Assembly (NCBI GenBank): GCA_019915015.1
Contig: JAHBBC010000005.1
Span: 1,550,001 to 1,614,000 of the forward strand
Reading direction: 5' to 3'
DNA from: Auriscalpium vulgare
Lineage: Eukaryota; Basidiomycota; Agaricomycetes; Russulales; Auriscalpiaceae
DNA length: 64,000 bases
Numbering within the stretch: position 1 is the stretch's first letter; each line of letters starts with the position of its first letter. Shown piece after piece: positions 10,144 to 20,205 of the stretch. The notes under the pieces are model-generated. The model saw nothing but the letters and a program-made list of their open reading frames with translations. It did no database searches and had not been told where the DNA came from. The position numbers and the translations under genes were made by a program.

Positions 10144-11639
10144 ATGAACTGCAACATGGAACTAGAACCTATGAATCCCGAAGACGATGAGGACGATGCT
10201 GTTTACGAAGATTTTGACTCTGACTTCGTCGAACTGTCGGTTGTTGAACGTAAGGACGGCGAGTAAATATTTATAAGAGCTTCACGCTGATCGTGTTGTC
10301 TAGGCCAACAGATAGTGTCGGAACGGCTTCAGCTTATGGATCTCTTTGGAATCGAGTCGTGGAAACCGTCCCGGTCCATGTATCCGCCTCAAAGCCTTTC
10401 CCCGCACGACAAGGAGGAGCTATCCTTCCTCCGCAGTCTCGCCACTTTCGTCGTTGGGAACTCTTCCCAGGATCAACTTGCCGTCACTCGTCTCAGGACT
10501 ACAGAGGGACCGCTCTTCCTCTTCGCGACGAATTGAGACAGCAAGAAGGAAGATCGTGACAGGGTCGACAGTTTTTTCTCGCTCATTCAGAAGGAACGCA
10601 GCTACCTGCCCTATATGCAGTTTGCGCTAAAGAGCTCATACGAGGTGGTAGAAGAACGTAGTCAAAATCTACAGTCTGTCATTGCTCAAGAGATGACCGC
10701 GGTCAGCGACTTCCTGGAACACCTTGCCTGCCCTGATTTCGACATCGCATCCCTAGCCAATCGCCTCAGGGGTTCCGAATACCCGCTCACGGATATCATC
10801 GGCAACTTTCACGGCAGGAATCTTCCTACCGCGTATACTGGCATCCTTCGCTCGTTGCAGGCTCTTATCACAGCATTCGCGCCATCTCCCGATGGTCTTG
10901 CCACCATAGCCATGTCGGCAGCTCTGTTGGAGCTCATGGGTGACACTCTTCCGTATCTCGAACTCCCGCCCCCCTCACTCACAATTAGGTCGCCTTTAGC
11001 GGTGGCGAACAGCTTCCAATTCGATCTCATGGCCTCTCTCCTGTCTTCCCGCCCTCCCCCCTTACGTCCATCCGTCAAGACGAAGACATCCATTAAACCA
11101 ATCCTCCACGCCGAGATCCGTCTTTTCAGCTTTTGGCATGAAAATTCACCAAGGAAATCATTGATCGATTTAGGACGCCTCAGGATAGGGAGCAGTTCCG
11201 ACACTTGTGCATGTTGCGAAGTGTGGCTGCGTGCCGCCAGTCGTTCTGTGGGGCTCGGGTTGATCGCACAGAGCTCCGGACGCTTCCATGTCGACTGGGC
11301 GATCAGCGGGATGGCGATGCCGAGCCTTCTTCGCGCATGCGACGACAACGTTCAAAAGTTGGTCTTGGACACTCTGACCGCTGACTGGTATAGTTCTGAT
11401 GATATGAGGGTGAGCGTCGAACCTCTTATTGGTATCGCTCTGTCATGTTCATCTCCCTCCAGCTCTGGAGTGAAGTTGAAGACACGTTCACGAAACTGTC
11501 TCCGACATCGCACAGGGTGCTTAGCTTTCTTGCTCAGGATGATATTGATCGCAGCCAAACCAGATGGAAACTGTCCTCGCGTTGCAGGACAGCTCCTCGG
11601 GGTCTGCAGTTAGTCGGACATCGACCATGTCGGATTTAA
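10144..11639 (+). pseudogene. OTT_1508-like deaminase gene with an in-frame TGA
   Basis: The model has exons 10144-10249, 10304-11409 and 11463-11639. Exon 1 encodes an acidic N-terminus (MNCNMELEPMNPEDDEDD). The frame continues through WKPSRSMYPPQSLSP and RTTEGPLFLFATN, is cut by TGA at 10534-10536, and resumes at once in the same frame with DSKKEDRDRVDSFFSLIQKE and about 290 more residues. Near the C-terminus are ILHAEIRLFSFW and, 35 residues on, DTCACCEVWL. These match the zinc-binding HAE and CxxC motifs of the OTT_1508-like deaminase family common in agaricomycetes; some members are proposed to act on nucleic acids or nucleotides. The catalytic motifs lie after the stop, so without readthrough only an inactive N-terminal piece would be made. 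The 3' end beyond 11.5 kb is uncertain. Confidence 0.65.
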
Positions 11640-12779
11640 CTGTGCGTGTCCCTTGTACTGGTATCGCTATCTGCGCTCACCTACGGTCCCAGTCGTCGTC
11701 AGGCAAGGCGCCTACGGATCTGAGTGTATGTCTTGTTTTCTGCTATCTGCTTCGGAGACATAACATAAGGCATATTTGCAGGCACCACAAGGCAGAACCG
11801 ACCAACAAATCTCCGGAGGTACGATTCCGATTCCCCGGTTGTGATCCGGGTTACAAGTACTTCAAGCTTCAGGTGCCCTAACCGTGCATCTCTCGTTGCT
11901 AATGGCTGCACATAATCTCTAGTTAAAACGCCCTAAATTCCCATCGAGTGGTGCCCGGTTTCACCGCGTCGCTTGTTTGACTTCATTGATTCCCTTCATA
12001 TACCTGTCTCTTGCGTCGCGCCTACGGTACATACAATTGAGTACGTGGGATACGTTCGCGTAGAATGTCGGGCTAAAGTGCAGCCAATTCTGAGCTTCGT
12101 GCATCGTCTCCTCATGTTGATCACCGAGTTGTTCTAAGTAAAGTAGCAGCAAACTCGCTTCACAGTCAGACCCTCCGGCCCTCGTAGGGATCGACACTCT
12201 TCCGCCGCGTCCTCCGTCACGGCGGCTTTCGATGCCATCCGAAGACCCTGAAAAGGGTATAATCACATCCTGCATCGGATCCACCTGTGACCTGAATCGA
12301 GTCCTTGTCCAGAGCATACTCTCACAATCACACCTGCTCGACGCCGCAACTCTCTTCGAGGCCCGGCAGCGACGGCAGTAGCCCGGAGCTATCCGGCGGC
12401 CTGCCTAGTCTCCTGCAGCGGGACTCGAAGAATACTAGAGTTGTCGCTGTGTACTGTGATGTTTGTAGTTGGACCGGACGTTGTGTTGCTGATCAGTGTT
12501 GGCTGTCGTAGGGAGTTGCAACTTGCATGTCAGCGCGATCAGCCAACGATTTCGATGAGCCGAGGACCACAGAGACTCCAATTCAGCGTGTTGGTTCACA
12601 GGAACAATCGACGCAAAAAGCTCAAAAGGTTCATTGAAAAGGGTATTAACACCGGGACAGTGAGTAGTAGCGAATAGCAGGGTAAAACACACTACATGTG
12701 CAGAGTGACGGGGTAGAATAAGGCATGGAAGTCCAATCCGACTTCATCGTCATAACAAGAGAGCAAAATGTCCGGCCCT
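11640..12779. other. Gap with unassigned small open frames
   Basis: No gene could be built here with confidence. A plus-strand frame near 11800-11880 reads VRFRFPGCDPGYKYFKLQ after a possible TTTGCAG acceptor. Another pair of plus-strand segments around 12305-12450 and 12510-12630 could be joined by an intron but has no recognisable domain. The stretch continues the accessory-looking block that begins at 7.5 kb. Confidence 0.35.
11961..12317 (-). CDS. Hypothetical 118-residue ORF
   Basis: An uninterrupted ATG-to-stop frame on the minus strand encodes 118 residues. Its second half (SLLLLYLEQLGDQHEETMHEA, NWLHFSPTFYANVSHVLNC) has a plausible helical composition. No signal peptide, membrane helix or known motif is visible and no splice structure supports it. 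It may be a relic exon or a chance frame. Confidence 0.25.
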   Translation of the reverse strand: MLWTRTRFRSQVDPMQDVIIPFSGSSDGIESRRDGGRGGRVSIPTRAGGSDCEASLLLLYLEQLGDQHEETMHEAQNWLHFSPTFYANVSHVLNCMYRRRDARDRYMKGINEVKQATR

Positions 12780-13289
12780 TCAGTACTTCAAAATGATGTA
12801 CAGAGCTAGAATCGACGTCAGCGACACGTTTTCGCCATGCACAACGAGGCGACGCACCATGGATGATTCCGGGACTGAACGAGGGGGAAAGTGTCAGCAT
12901 CAGACGAACGCGAGAATACGAAATGAGCCGCATACATGTAACCCAGGATGGTCTGGTGGACAGGAACAGATCAGTAAAGGAGACGAGGTGGCCGAAGGGC
13001 GGAGGGCACATACCAGGAGAATGTTGATAAGCTGGAACGCGGATCAGCAAGGCAATCCCGCTGAGAAGGAGAAGGCACTCACGAAGTCGGCATTGCAGCC
13101 CCGTTCGAGGAAGACTCCGACGGGAGGAATGAAGATGGCGAAGCTAAGATGAACCAGGCGACGTCAGCGCGCGTGGAGACTGCGACTCGCAGAAGGAACG
13201 CACAGGATCTGCAGTGTTCGTCAGCGACAAGCACCCGGAAAGCAAAGCGGACTACGCACCTTGCAGATGTCTGAACCAGTGAAAGCCAT
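12780..13289 (-). CDS. PMP3: Plasma membrane proteolipid PMP3 (UPF0057), seven exons including a 5-nt microexon
   Basis: This is a small two-helix membrane protein that affects plasma membrane potential and salt tolerance. The minus-strand exons are 13289-13260, 13208-13204, 13143-13083, 13031-13014, 12952-12936, 12874-12858 and 12805-12780 (30, 5, 61, 18, 17, 17 and 26 nt). Together they make exactly 58 codons including the stop. The product reads MAFTGSDICK, then ILFAIFIPPVGVFLERGCNA, DFLINILLTILGY and IPGIIHALYIILKY. That is the full PMP3 consensus, including the PPxxVFLxRGC signature, at the family's usual 55-57 residues. All introns have GT...AG ends and are 51-61 nt long. The five-base second exon (ATCCT) is required to give ILFAIF, and it leaves both neighbouring junctions consistent. 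The identification is firm. Confidence 0.92.
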
Positions 13290-14362
13290 TGTGGGAGATG
13301 CGGTTGATGAGGGGGCGGGACGACGTCGCGAGGCGAGCCGCTTTTATTATTCCCAAAAGCCCGCTGATGTAATCCGTTCTTGACGTCATGGCAAAGGCTT
13401 GGGGGCATCGCCACGCTGCGCGCCTTGGCGTGCGCTACTTGCGAATATTGCGAAGTTGGCCCTGCTCCTCACCGTCATCCTTGACATAGCCAGGCTGCGA
13501 CACCGCCGCAGAGCTGTGCCATCGGAGTACCATCGGAGCCCTCTCTCTGTGGATATATGCGCTGCCGGATCCGAAGGAGTCCGAAGGGCTTAGCCCCAAG
13601 GCTTAGCTCCGTCTGCCGAGCCGTCAAGCTTTAGCGGCTCCCGCGGGAGCCTGGACAAGGGTGCATCACCGAGGTACACGATGGCATGTCTCCTCATATA
13701 TACCCATCGTAGGCATATTTGTCGTCAGGCGAGTAAGAATGCTGGCGCCGAATGACAGTGGGAAATATCCAAATTCGAAAGTGGGCTATTTACAACGGCG
13801 TCTGGCATGTCAAGGCGATACCAGCGAGCGAGCAGCACTTCCCAGGCATCTCGACAACGGGTCGCACGCAGCTAGCTACGTCACCGAATAAGTGCTGAAT
13901 ATCTGCAGAGTCCCCGGGGGATCTCCCGATCGAAAGTAATCAACAGCACCTTACGTTCGGCCGCGTACCTTATCAAGGGCGAAGGCTTTGAATCCCTTCA
14001 AGAACCCCTGCGAGTCGAACCCGTGCAGCTTCAGGTAAGGCCCTTCTATCCCTTATTCCATTCCAGCCGGTGTGAATTTCAGTTTGCATCTCCGCTCAAA
14101 CACAGCTAGGCTCGTTTATCTGCCCACCGGACGTCCTCCAGCTCTTCGCCTTCCGACCAAATTTGTCCCGCGTTGTACCCCCCACCGCAGCCACCTGACG
14201 TCCGCGCGGACGCAGAATAAATCCCCTTACCGGCTGGCAGGTCCATTTGTATTTATCCGTGCGACCGCTTCTCACAGACAAGCCCCATTCATTTTTCGCT
14301 GCGCCGTCCCAGACATAACGTTAAAGCTCCCCCGGAATAATATCCGAGCCAACCGAGCATCA
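13290..14362. other. Spacer between PMP3 and BNA7
   Basis: About 1.07 kb between the two divergently transcribed genes. It should contain both promoters. A T-rich and purine-mixed stretch upstream of 14363 carries no ATG-initiated frame that extends BNA7. I see no other gene. Confidence 0.45.
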
Positions 14363-15271
14363 ATGGCCCACTTTCTAGACCTCCCTTACGTACCCGCCGC
14401 ACACAGCCGCGACAGATTCCACGAGTTCGACATATTCATCGCCCCCCATCAGAGCCGGAAGGAGCCCGGGTTACCTCCGTTAATATGCTTCGTCCATGGC
14501 GGCGCCTGGCGCTCGTGAGTCCACCCGCTCGCATAGTGCGGGGGGGCTGATCGTTTTACATACAAATATCGCAGCGAGGACAAGGGCGATCACAGCGACC
14601 TCGCGCGCAGGCTTGCCGCGCATACCGGCGCCCCGGTCGCCGTGCCCAATTACCGCCTGACCACGGCGGCGAACCGTCTGCAGCACCCGGCGCATGCGGA
14701 GGATCTGCTGGCCTTCCTCCACTTTATGCTCGATTGGGCGGGGCCCCCCGGGGCGTCCGCGCCGCTGTACGACCCCCGCCAAGTGTACCTCGTCGGCCAG
14801 AGCTGCGGGGCCCACATGATAGCCTCCGTACTGCTCGACTCGGCCGCCCCGTCGCTGGCGCCTGCGCCCGCGCTGCTGCGCGCCGTGCAGGGCGTGGCCT
14901 TATCGGAGCAAATTAGCGATGTCGACGCCCTGCTAGAGTCGTTCCCCGACTACCGGCAGTGGTTCATCGCCAATGCGTTCGGGGATCTGCCGTCGTACGC
15001 GCACGTCGACACGGCCAAGATGCCGCGGAGGGAAGGGGGGCTGCATACCCGGTGGCTTATCATCCATTCCACGGGCGATTCCCTCGTCGACGTGCGGCAG
15101 AGTCGTCTAATGTACGACCATCTGCGGGATGCGGGCGATGGCGATCTCGCCGGCGGTGCGGTGGAGAAGAACTGGGACGAATTGGACGGGGAGCATAACG
15201 AAATTCTGTCGTCGGAGAAGTATGCACGCATAGTGGCCGACTTTATACATTCCAAGCCTACATTCTCATGA
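14363..15271 (+). CDS. BNA7: Kynurenine formamidase (arylformamidase)
   Basis: This cytosolic alpha/beta hydrolase converts N-formylkynurenine to kynurenine and formate, the second step of tryptophan breakdown toward NAD. Two exons (14363-14514 and 14575-15271) encode 282 residues, normal for the family. The oxyanion-hole motif HGGAWRS closes exon 1 and continues as EDKGDH in exon 2. The nucleophile elbow GQSCGAH (GxSxG) lies near residue 145. The acid is probably the Asp in HSTGDSLVDV and the base the His in DGEHNEI. The start is the first ATG in frame; an upstream open stretch lacks an ATG. Its stop lies 36 bp from the stop of the convergent kynureninase gene, and the next gene is kynurenine 3-monooxygenase, which supports the assignment over a generic esterase. 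Confidence 0.88.
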
Positions 15272-15307
15272 GTTCTGCCGAGTAGATCGCTGCATACACA
15301 CGCTCCA

Positions 15308-17178
15308 CTACAATAATTTGAATGTCTCTTCCAGATAGTCGGCCGCTTTCTCGCACTCGGTGGACGTATTGTACAGCGCGGTCGGGGCGAGGCGGATGAC
15401 ATCGGGGCGCCGCTCATCCGCTATGACCCCGTAGCTCTTGAGCACCTCGCTGACCCTCGCCATGACCCCGCCGCCGGTCGGCAGGAACAGCAGGGACAGC
15501 TGCGAGCCGCGGGCGTCCGGCTCGCGCGGTGTGATTATGGTGAACGCAGGCGTGTGGCGCTGCGTGCCGTCAGCGCTTGCACCGGGCGGGTATCGCGCGG
15601 CGACCTCGTGGGGCGGGACGTAGTATGCAGACTTGACGAGCAGCGCCTCGAGGTGTGCGGTGAGTCGCACCGAGCGCGGGCGCAGGCCTGCGAGCATGCC
15701 TGCGTCCGCGAAGACCTGCAGGGATCCGAGCAAGGACGCCACGGCGAGCACAGACGGGTTGGACATCTGGTACCCCTGCGCGCCCCTAATGGGGGAAAAC
15801 GTCGGCGGCATGAGAAAACGCGTGCTCGGGTCGTGGCCCCACCAGCCTGCATACCTGCAGCCAGAGCCGTCAGCGCGATACCGCGGGCGAGAGGATGGGA
15901 GCGGAAAGGAAACAGCAGCGCCGGGATCGGTCGGACAGAAAGAAAAGAAAAATGCGATAGAAAGGAAGCGGGAAAAGGAGGGAGGGTGACGGCAAGAAGG
16001 AAGCAGGGGGACGCACTTCGGCGGCTCTCGATCGGCCCATTTTTCGTGTACATAAAGGCCTGCAATGCCCCCCGGTCCAGAGTTGAGATACTTGTACGAA
16101 CACCAGACCGCCCAATCGGCGTCCCAGTCGTGCAGGGAGAGCGGGACGTTGCCGATGGCGTGCGCCAGGTCCCATCCGCAGATGCAGCCCTTCGAGAGAT
16201 AGAGTTAGTGGGAGAGACGTGGCATTTCAACGCAAAATAAGGCGTGACAGGGAATTGCGGAACTTTCTCCATTCCGCGGTGTGCGGCGGCGCCTGCATGG
16301 ATCCCCAAAACATGCGCGACCGACTTACTTGGGCTTTGGCGGCGCGCGTGATTGATTGCATCGGAAACCACTGGCCTGTGTAATACTGCACGCCGCTGAA
16401 AATGACAAGTGCGATGGACGGGCCCTGCTGGGCGATTACTTGGAGTATGTCCTCTTCCCGGAGGGTGAACTCGCCAGGGCGGGGAGAAAGTTCTATGATG
16501 GCGTCTTTGGGGTCCAGTCCGTGAAGTAAGGCTTGTGATGTGAAGGCATACTTGAAACAGGCATCAACTAGGGTCAGTCATATATGCACGTTGCAGGCGC
16601 ACTTGATCGGACGGGAATGCTTTGCCCTCGCATAAAAGCTTGTACCGCTGGGGCGTGGGCTTGTAAAATGTGTTCATCATCAGATGCAGATTGGCTGTGA
16701 GGGAGCCCATGCAGGCAACCTCTGCTTCGCGGGCACCTATGTTACGAGTCAGAGGGGATACCGGGGCGGGTGCAACGGATTGGGAGAGACACGGCAACTG
16801 ACCGAGAAGCTGGGCGAGAAGGGGGTTGACGTGATCGGTGATATTCATCCAGTCCCTGCCATGAGGATGGGAGAAGTGGCCCTCGACCGCGCTGCGATCC
16901 GACGCTGTCAGCGGCGGATTCGCCAGGAAAAAGAAACGACAGGTACTTGGAACCCCATACCCTGAATTCCTGCGCGACAAGGGCTTCTGAGCGTTTCGGA
17001 AGCAGGCCCAGGGAGTTTCCGCACAGATAGGTGCACGGTTCGTCGCCTGTGATTTGTTTGGATGCAGCTGGGACGCAACTGCGCGCTGACACGTACTGGA
17101 GACGCGCGTGCCGCCGACAGCGCCGTTAGCGGGAAACACGAACTCGCTGCGGAAGGGCGCGACGTCGAGGGCGTCCAT
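15308..17178 (-). CDS. BNA5: Kynureninase
   Basis: This PLP-dependent hydrolase cleaves kynurenine or 3-hydroxykynurenine to anthranilate or 3-hydroxyanthranilate plus alanine. The start is the ATG at 17178 (MDALDVAPFRSEF). Further motifs are YLCGNSLGLLPK, AVEGHFSHPHGRDW, GSLTANLHLMMNTFY, LVIFSGVQYYTGQ, GWDLAHAIGNV and WCSYKYLNSGPGG, whose SYKY lysine is the expected Schiff-base residue. GWWGHDPSTRFLM and GYQMSNPSVL follow. About seven introns of 50-65 nt interrupt it. The frame stays open upstream of the ATG to a TAG near 17250 and still looks coding (VEAFAHASPAS), so an extra 5' exon cannot be excluded. The start faces the BNA4 start across 135 bp. Confidence 0.93.
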
Positions 17179-17313
17179 GGCGGAGGCGGGGGACGCGTGG
17201 GCAAAGGCTTCAACGCGCAACGCGTAGATATCGATCCGGCGCGCGATCTAGGCTGCGATCGAGATCCACTGCACTTTCATCCTGCGGCCACGTCCCCCAG
17301 CCCCCGCACAACG
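17179..17313. promoter_or_regulatory. Short divergent promoter between BNA5 and BNA4
   Basis: Only 135 bp separate the two opposite start codons. Both genes act in consecutive steps of the kynurenine pathway, so a shared bidirectional promoter is the simplest reading. No specific factor site was recognised. The leader before BNA4 is C-rich (CCCCCAGCCCCCGCAC), typical of fungal 5' leaders. Confidence 0.55.
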
Positions 17314-19207
17314 ATGAGCACGCCCCCGCCGCCCGCCGCCCGCACCGCCGTCGTCGTCGGCGCCGGCCCCGTCGGGTGTCTCGCCGCCATGGCCCTCGCA
17401 AAGACGGGCTGGCACGTCGACGTGTACGAGTCGCGGCCAGGTAGGTTCGCAGGCGCGCAGCCCCGTGCCTCGCCCGCTCACTCGCCTCTCTCTCTCGGCA
17501 GACATGCGGCTGCCCGCGTCCAAGGCCGCCGCCCAGCAGCGGTCCATCAACCTCGCCATCTCGTCCCGTGGCATCGCCGCGCTCCAAGCCGTCGACCCCG
17601 CCGCAACCGCCCGCTTCATGGAGACGGTGATTCCCATGCGTGGCCGAATGATCCATGACTTACACGGGCACCTCGACAGCCAACTGTACGATCGGGATGG
17701 CCAGGTGCGCGCGCTCCCACCCCCGTCCTTCTCTGGCGTCTTTTGAACCGTATGCCATCTTCTCCCGCTCCCGTTTTGTTCCCTATCAGTGCATCAATTC
17801 AATCGACCGCGCCCTGCTTAATGAAGGCCTTCTGGCAGAAGCCCTCGCCGTCCCCAACGTACGTGTGTTTTTCAAACACAAGATGCTGTCGGTGGATTTC
17901 GATCAGCGCATCATGACCATGCATGATGTCGGCGCGGACACGGACGTCCCCATTCAGTTCGACCTCTGCGTCGGCGCCGACGGGAGCTACTCCGTCGTCA
18001 GGCGCCAGCTAATGAGAGCAGTCCGGTCAGCAGGTTCCGCTGCGCCTTGTTCTCGTGTGTGCGGGCCTGATGATTCTGGGGCCCTGCCCCTGCCAGCATG
18101 GATTATTCACAGGCATACCTTCCACACGACTACATCGAACTGAAGATGCCCGCCGGGCGCGACGACGCGGGCGACCCGACGTTCCTGCTCGACCCGCACC
18201 ACCTGCACATCTGGCCACGGCATTCATTCATGCTAATAGCGTTACCAAACAAGGTTTGACATGTGCGACGTGTTTCCGGGCTCGCGAGCGCTGAGAAGTT
18301 TTCTGTTCGGCTAGGACAAGACATTTACCTGTACATTGTTTGCTCCCACCACCGAGTTCGCGCGGCTGGACAGCGCAGGGGCCATCACCGCCTGGTTCGA
18401 AGCACAGTTCCCTGATGCCCTCAGGCTCATCGGCGAAGAGTCTTTGCTCCGTGCCTTCGAACGTAACCCTCGCAACCCGCTCATCTCTATCAAGGTGCGT
18501 CGGCCCCCTGTCACCGGAGGGATGCGGCGTAGGGTGATGACGGCACCGTGCAGGCGAACCCGTACCACTACAAGGACCGCGCGATTATCCTGGGCGACGC
18601 GGCCCATTCCATGGTGCCCTTTTACGGACAAGGGCTGAACTGCGGCCTCGAGGACGTCCGCGTCCTGTCCGTGCTGCTGCGCGAAGCGGGCGTCGATCCG
18701 AGCCCCCTGCCGGAGGGCGCAACAGAGGATGCCCGGCTCGCCGCGGCCCTCGCCCGGTACTCAGCCTCGCGGCACGAGGATCTGGTGGCCATAAGCGACC
18801 TGGCGATGGACAACTAGTGCGTGGCGCAGTGTTTGGTGCGCCGCCGCGCTCACATATTATATTGCAGCGTCGAGATGCGGCACGCTGTGACGACGCCCAC
18901 GTATCTGCTGCGGCGCGCGGTGGACCGGCTGCTGTTTGCGGTGAGCTCGCCCAAGGCGGTCACGCTGGCGGGGCTGGGCCCGGTGCTGGCGCGCGTGGGG
19001 TTCCCTGCGGGGGCGGCGCGGGGGTGGCTGCCGCTGTACACGATGGTGACATTCCGGCCGGACATCAGCTACGGGGAGGCAAAGAAGAAGGCGGGGGAGC
19101 AGGCGCGGTGGCTTAGCGGGGCGGGGGCGGGTGCGTCGGTGGCGGTGGGGATGGTGTTGACGTGGATGGCGTTATGGCGTCGCACGGGGCAGCGACATGT
19201 GCAATAA
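17314..19207 (+). CDS. BNA4: Kynurenine 3-monooxygenase
   Basis: This FAD- and NADPH-dependent hydroxylase of the outer mitochondrial membrane converts kynurenine to 3-hydroxykynurenine. Seven exons (17314-17440, 17502-17704, 17790-18025, 18097-18253, 18315-18494, 18554-18816, 18868-19207) encode 501 residues. The N-terminal dinucleotide-binding motif is [25 protein letters not shown] matches the family's substrate-loop region. [13 protein letters not shown] and [18 protein letters not shown] are the two conserved FAD-contact motifs of this flavoprotein class. The C-terminus ends in a hydrophobic segment ([14 protein letters not shown]) followed by basic residues, as expected for the membrane anchor. 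The length matches other fungal BNA4 proteins and no key motif is missing. It is the third adjacent kynurenine-pathway gene. Confidence 0.94.
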
Positions 19208-19628
19208 TGAATAGATAGGGGCGTGGTGCTCGCTCCCCCGGGAACACGGCTGTGCTTTTCCACCGGATTCCGCCTCGTTGCACTGCTGGCGGCGCAGGCA
19301 GATCGTCGCGAAAGGGATCATCACACCGGGGGGCGCCAAGAAACTCTCACAATGGGATTCGAGCGTACATTGTTCAACTATGAAAACACCGCGTTCATCA
19401 AAAAATATAAAAGCTGACTGCGACCGGGAGCGATAACGGGGCAAGTACATCAGAGCAGGGGCGGGGGGCAGCAGAAATAGATACGACCAAACGGGATAAA
19501 TGTGCAACGGGCGGGAGACGCGCAAGTGTCCAGCTAACAAAGATATGGTTGGGGTATTCGTGAGGGGCGCGGGCGCGGGCGAGGGCGAGCGGGAGACCCA
19601 GACTGGCGCAGCCAATCAGAGCGGCGCG
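19208..19628. other. Convergent spacer between BNA4 and the AT-hook gene
   Basis: This 421-bp region should hold the two facing 3' UTRs. It has a short A-rich patch (AAAAAATATAAAA near 19410). No gene was recognised. Confidence 0.45.
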
Positions 19629-20205
19629 TCAGGTCGACACCTTGGGGGGCCGCCCCCGCTTTCTCTTCGTGCTCGCCTCTGCCGCATCCGCCTCGCCCGC
19701 ATCCTCGCCCGCAGGCTCCGCGGCGGGCGGCTTGGGGTTTTTCGGCGGCCTGCCCCTCGGCCGCTTCACGGGCGGCTCGGCGCCCTCCTCCTCGGGCGGC
19801 CGCACCTAGGACGGCCGTAAGCAGGTGGCGGGACGTTCGCAGCACGCGCGCACGCACCTTACGAGGCCGGCCCCGCTTCCTCTTCTCCCCCGTCTGCGGC
19901 GCGCTGCCGCTGCCAGTGGAGGCGGCGGCAGCGGCGGCCGCGACCGTCTTCTTGTTCTTGCTGCCCGGGGGGCGACCGCGGCCCCGTTTGGCGGGGGAGG
20001 GCTGAGCGGTCTGGGACGCGGCAGGGCCTATATACGCGCAGGGGCCGGATGTCAGTCATACGGGAGCATTCGACGCGTCTTATCGATCGCGGGGAAGGGC
20101 CACGATGTGGAGGCACGCACCGGAATCAGAGCCCGCGGCGCCGTCGTCGAGCTCGTCCCTCACTTTGTTGTCGTCGAGAGCGTCGTCCGCGGGCGAGGCG
20201 GACAT
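19629..20205 (-). CDS. HMGA-like protein with four AT-hooks
   Basis: Three minus-strand exons (20205-20121, 20027-19858, 19805-19629) encode 143 residues. The N-terminus is acidic (MSASPADDALDDNK). Four AT-hook motifs follow, each with the GRP core: RGRGRPPG, RKRGRPRK, RPRGRPPK and RKRGRPPK. The linkers are Ala/Ser- and Pro/Glu-rich. The last hook lies at the extreme C-terminus (KVST then stop). This is the architecture of small HMGA-type chromatin proteins that bind the minor groove of AT-rich DNA in the nucleus. The second and third hooks are separated by the second intron, which is only 52 nt long. Family membership is clear from the hooks; a specific function cannot be inferred. Confidence 0.85.

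Noticed and set aside
10534..10536. TGA read as selenocysteine or a reassigned codon
   Set aside because: All other genes in the window stop normally at TGA, the position is not a catalytic site, and fungi of this group are not known to use selenocysteine.
13995..14045. Minus-strand GGGTTCGACTC resembles a tRNA T-loop
   Set aside because: The T-stem does not pair properly and no cloverleaf could be built upstream.
14072..14362. N-terminal extension of BNA7
   Set aside because: The frame is open but has no ATG before 14363 and its composition is not protein-like.
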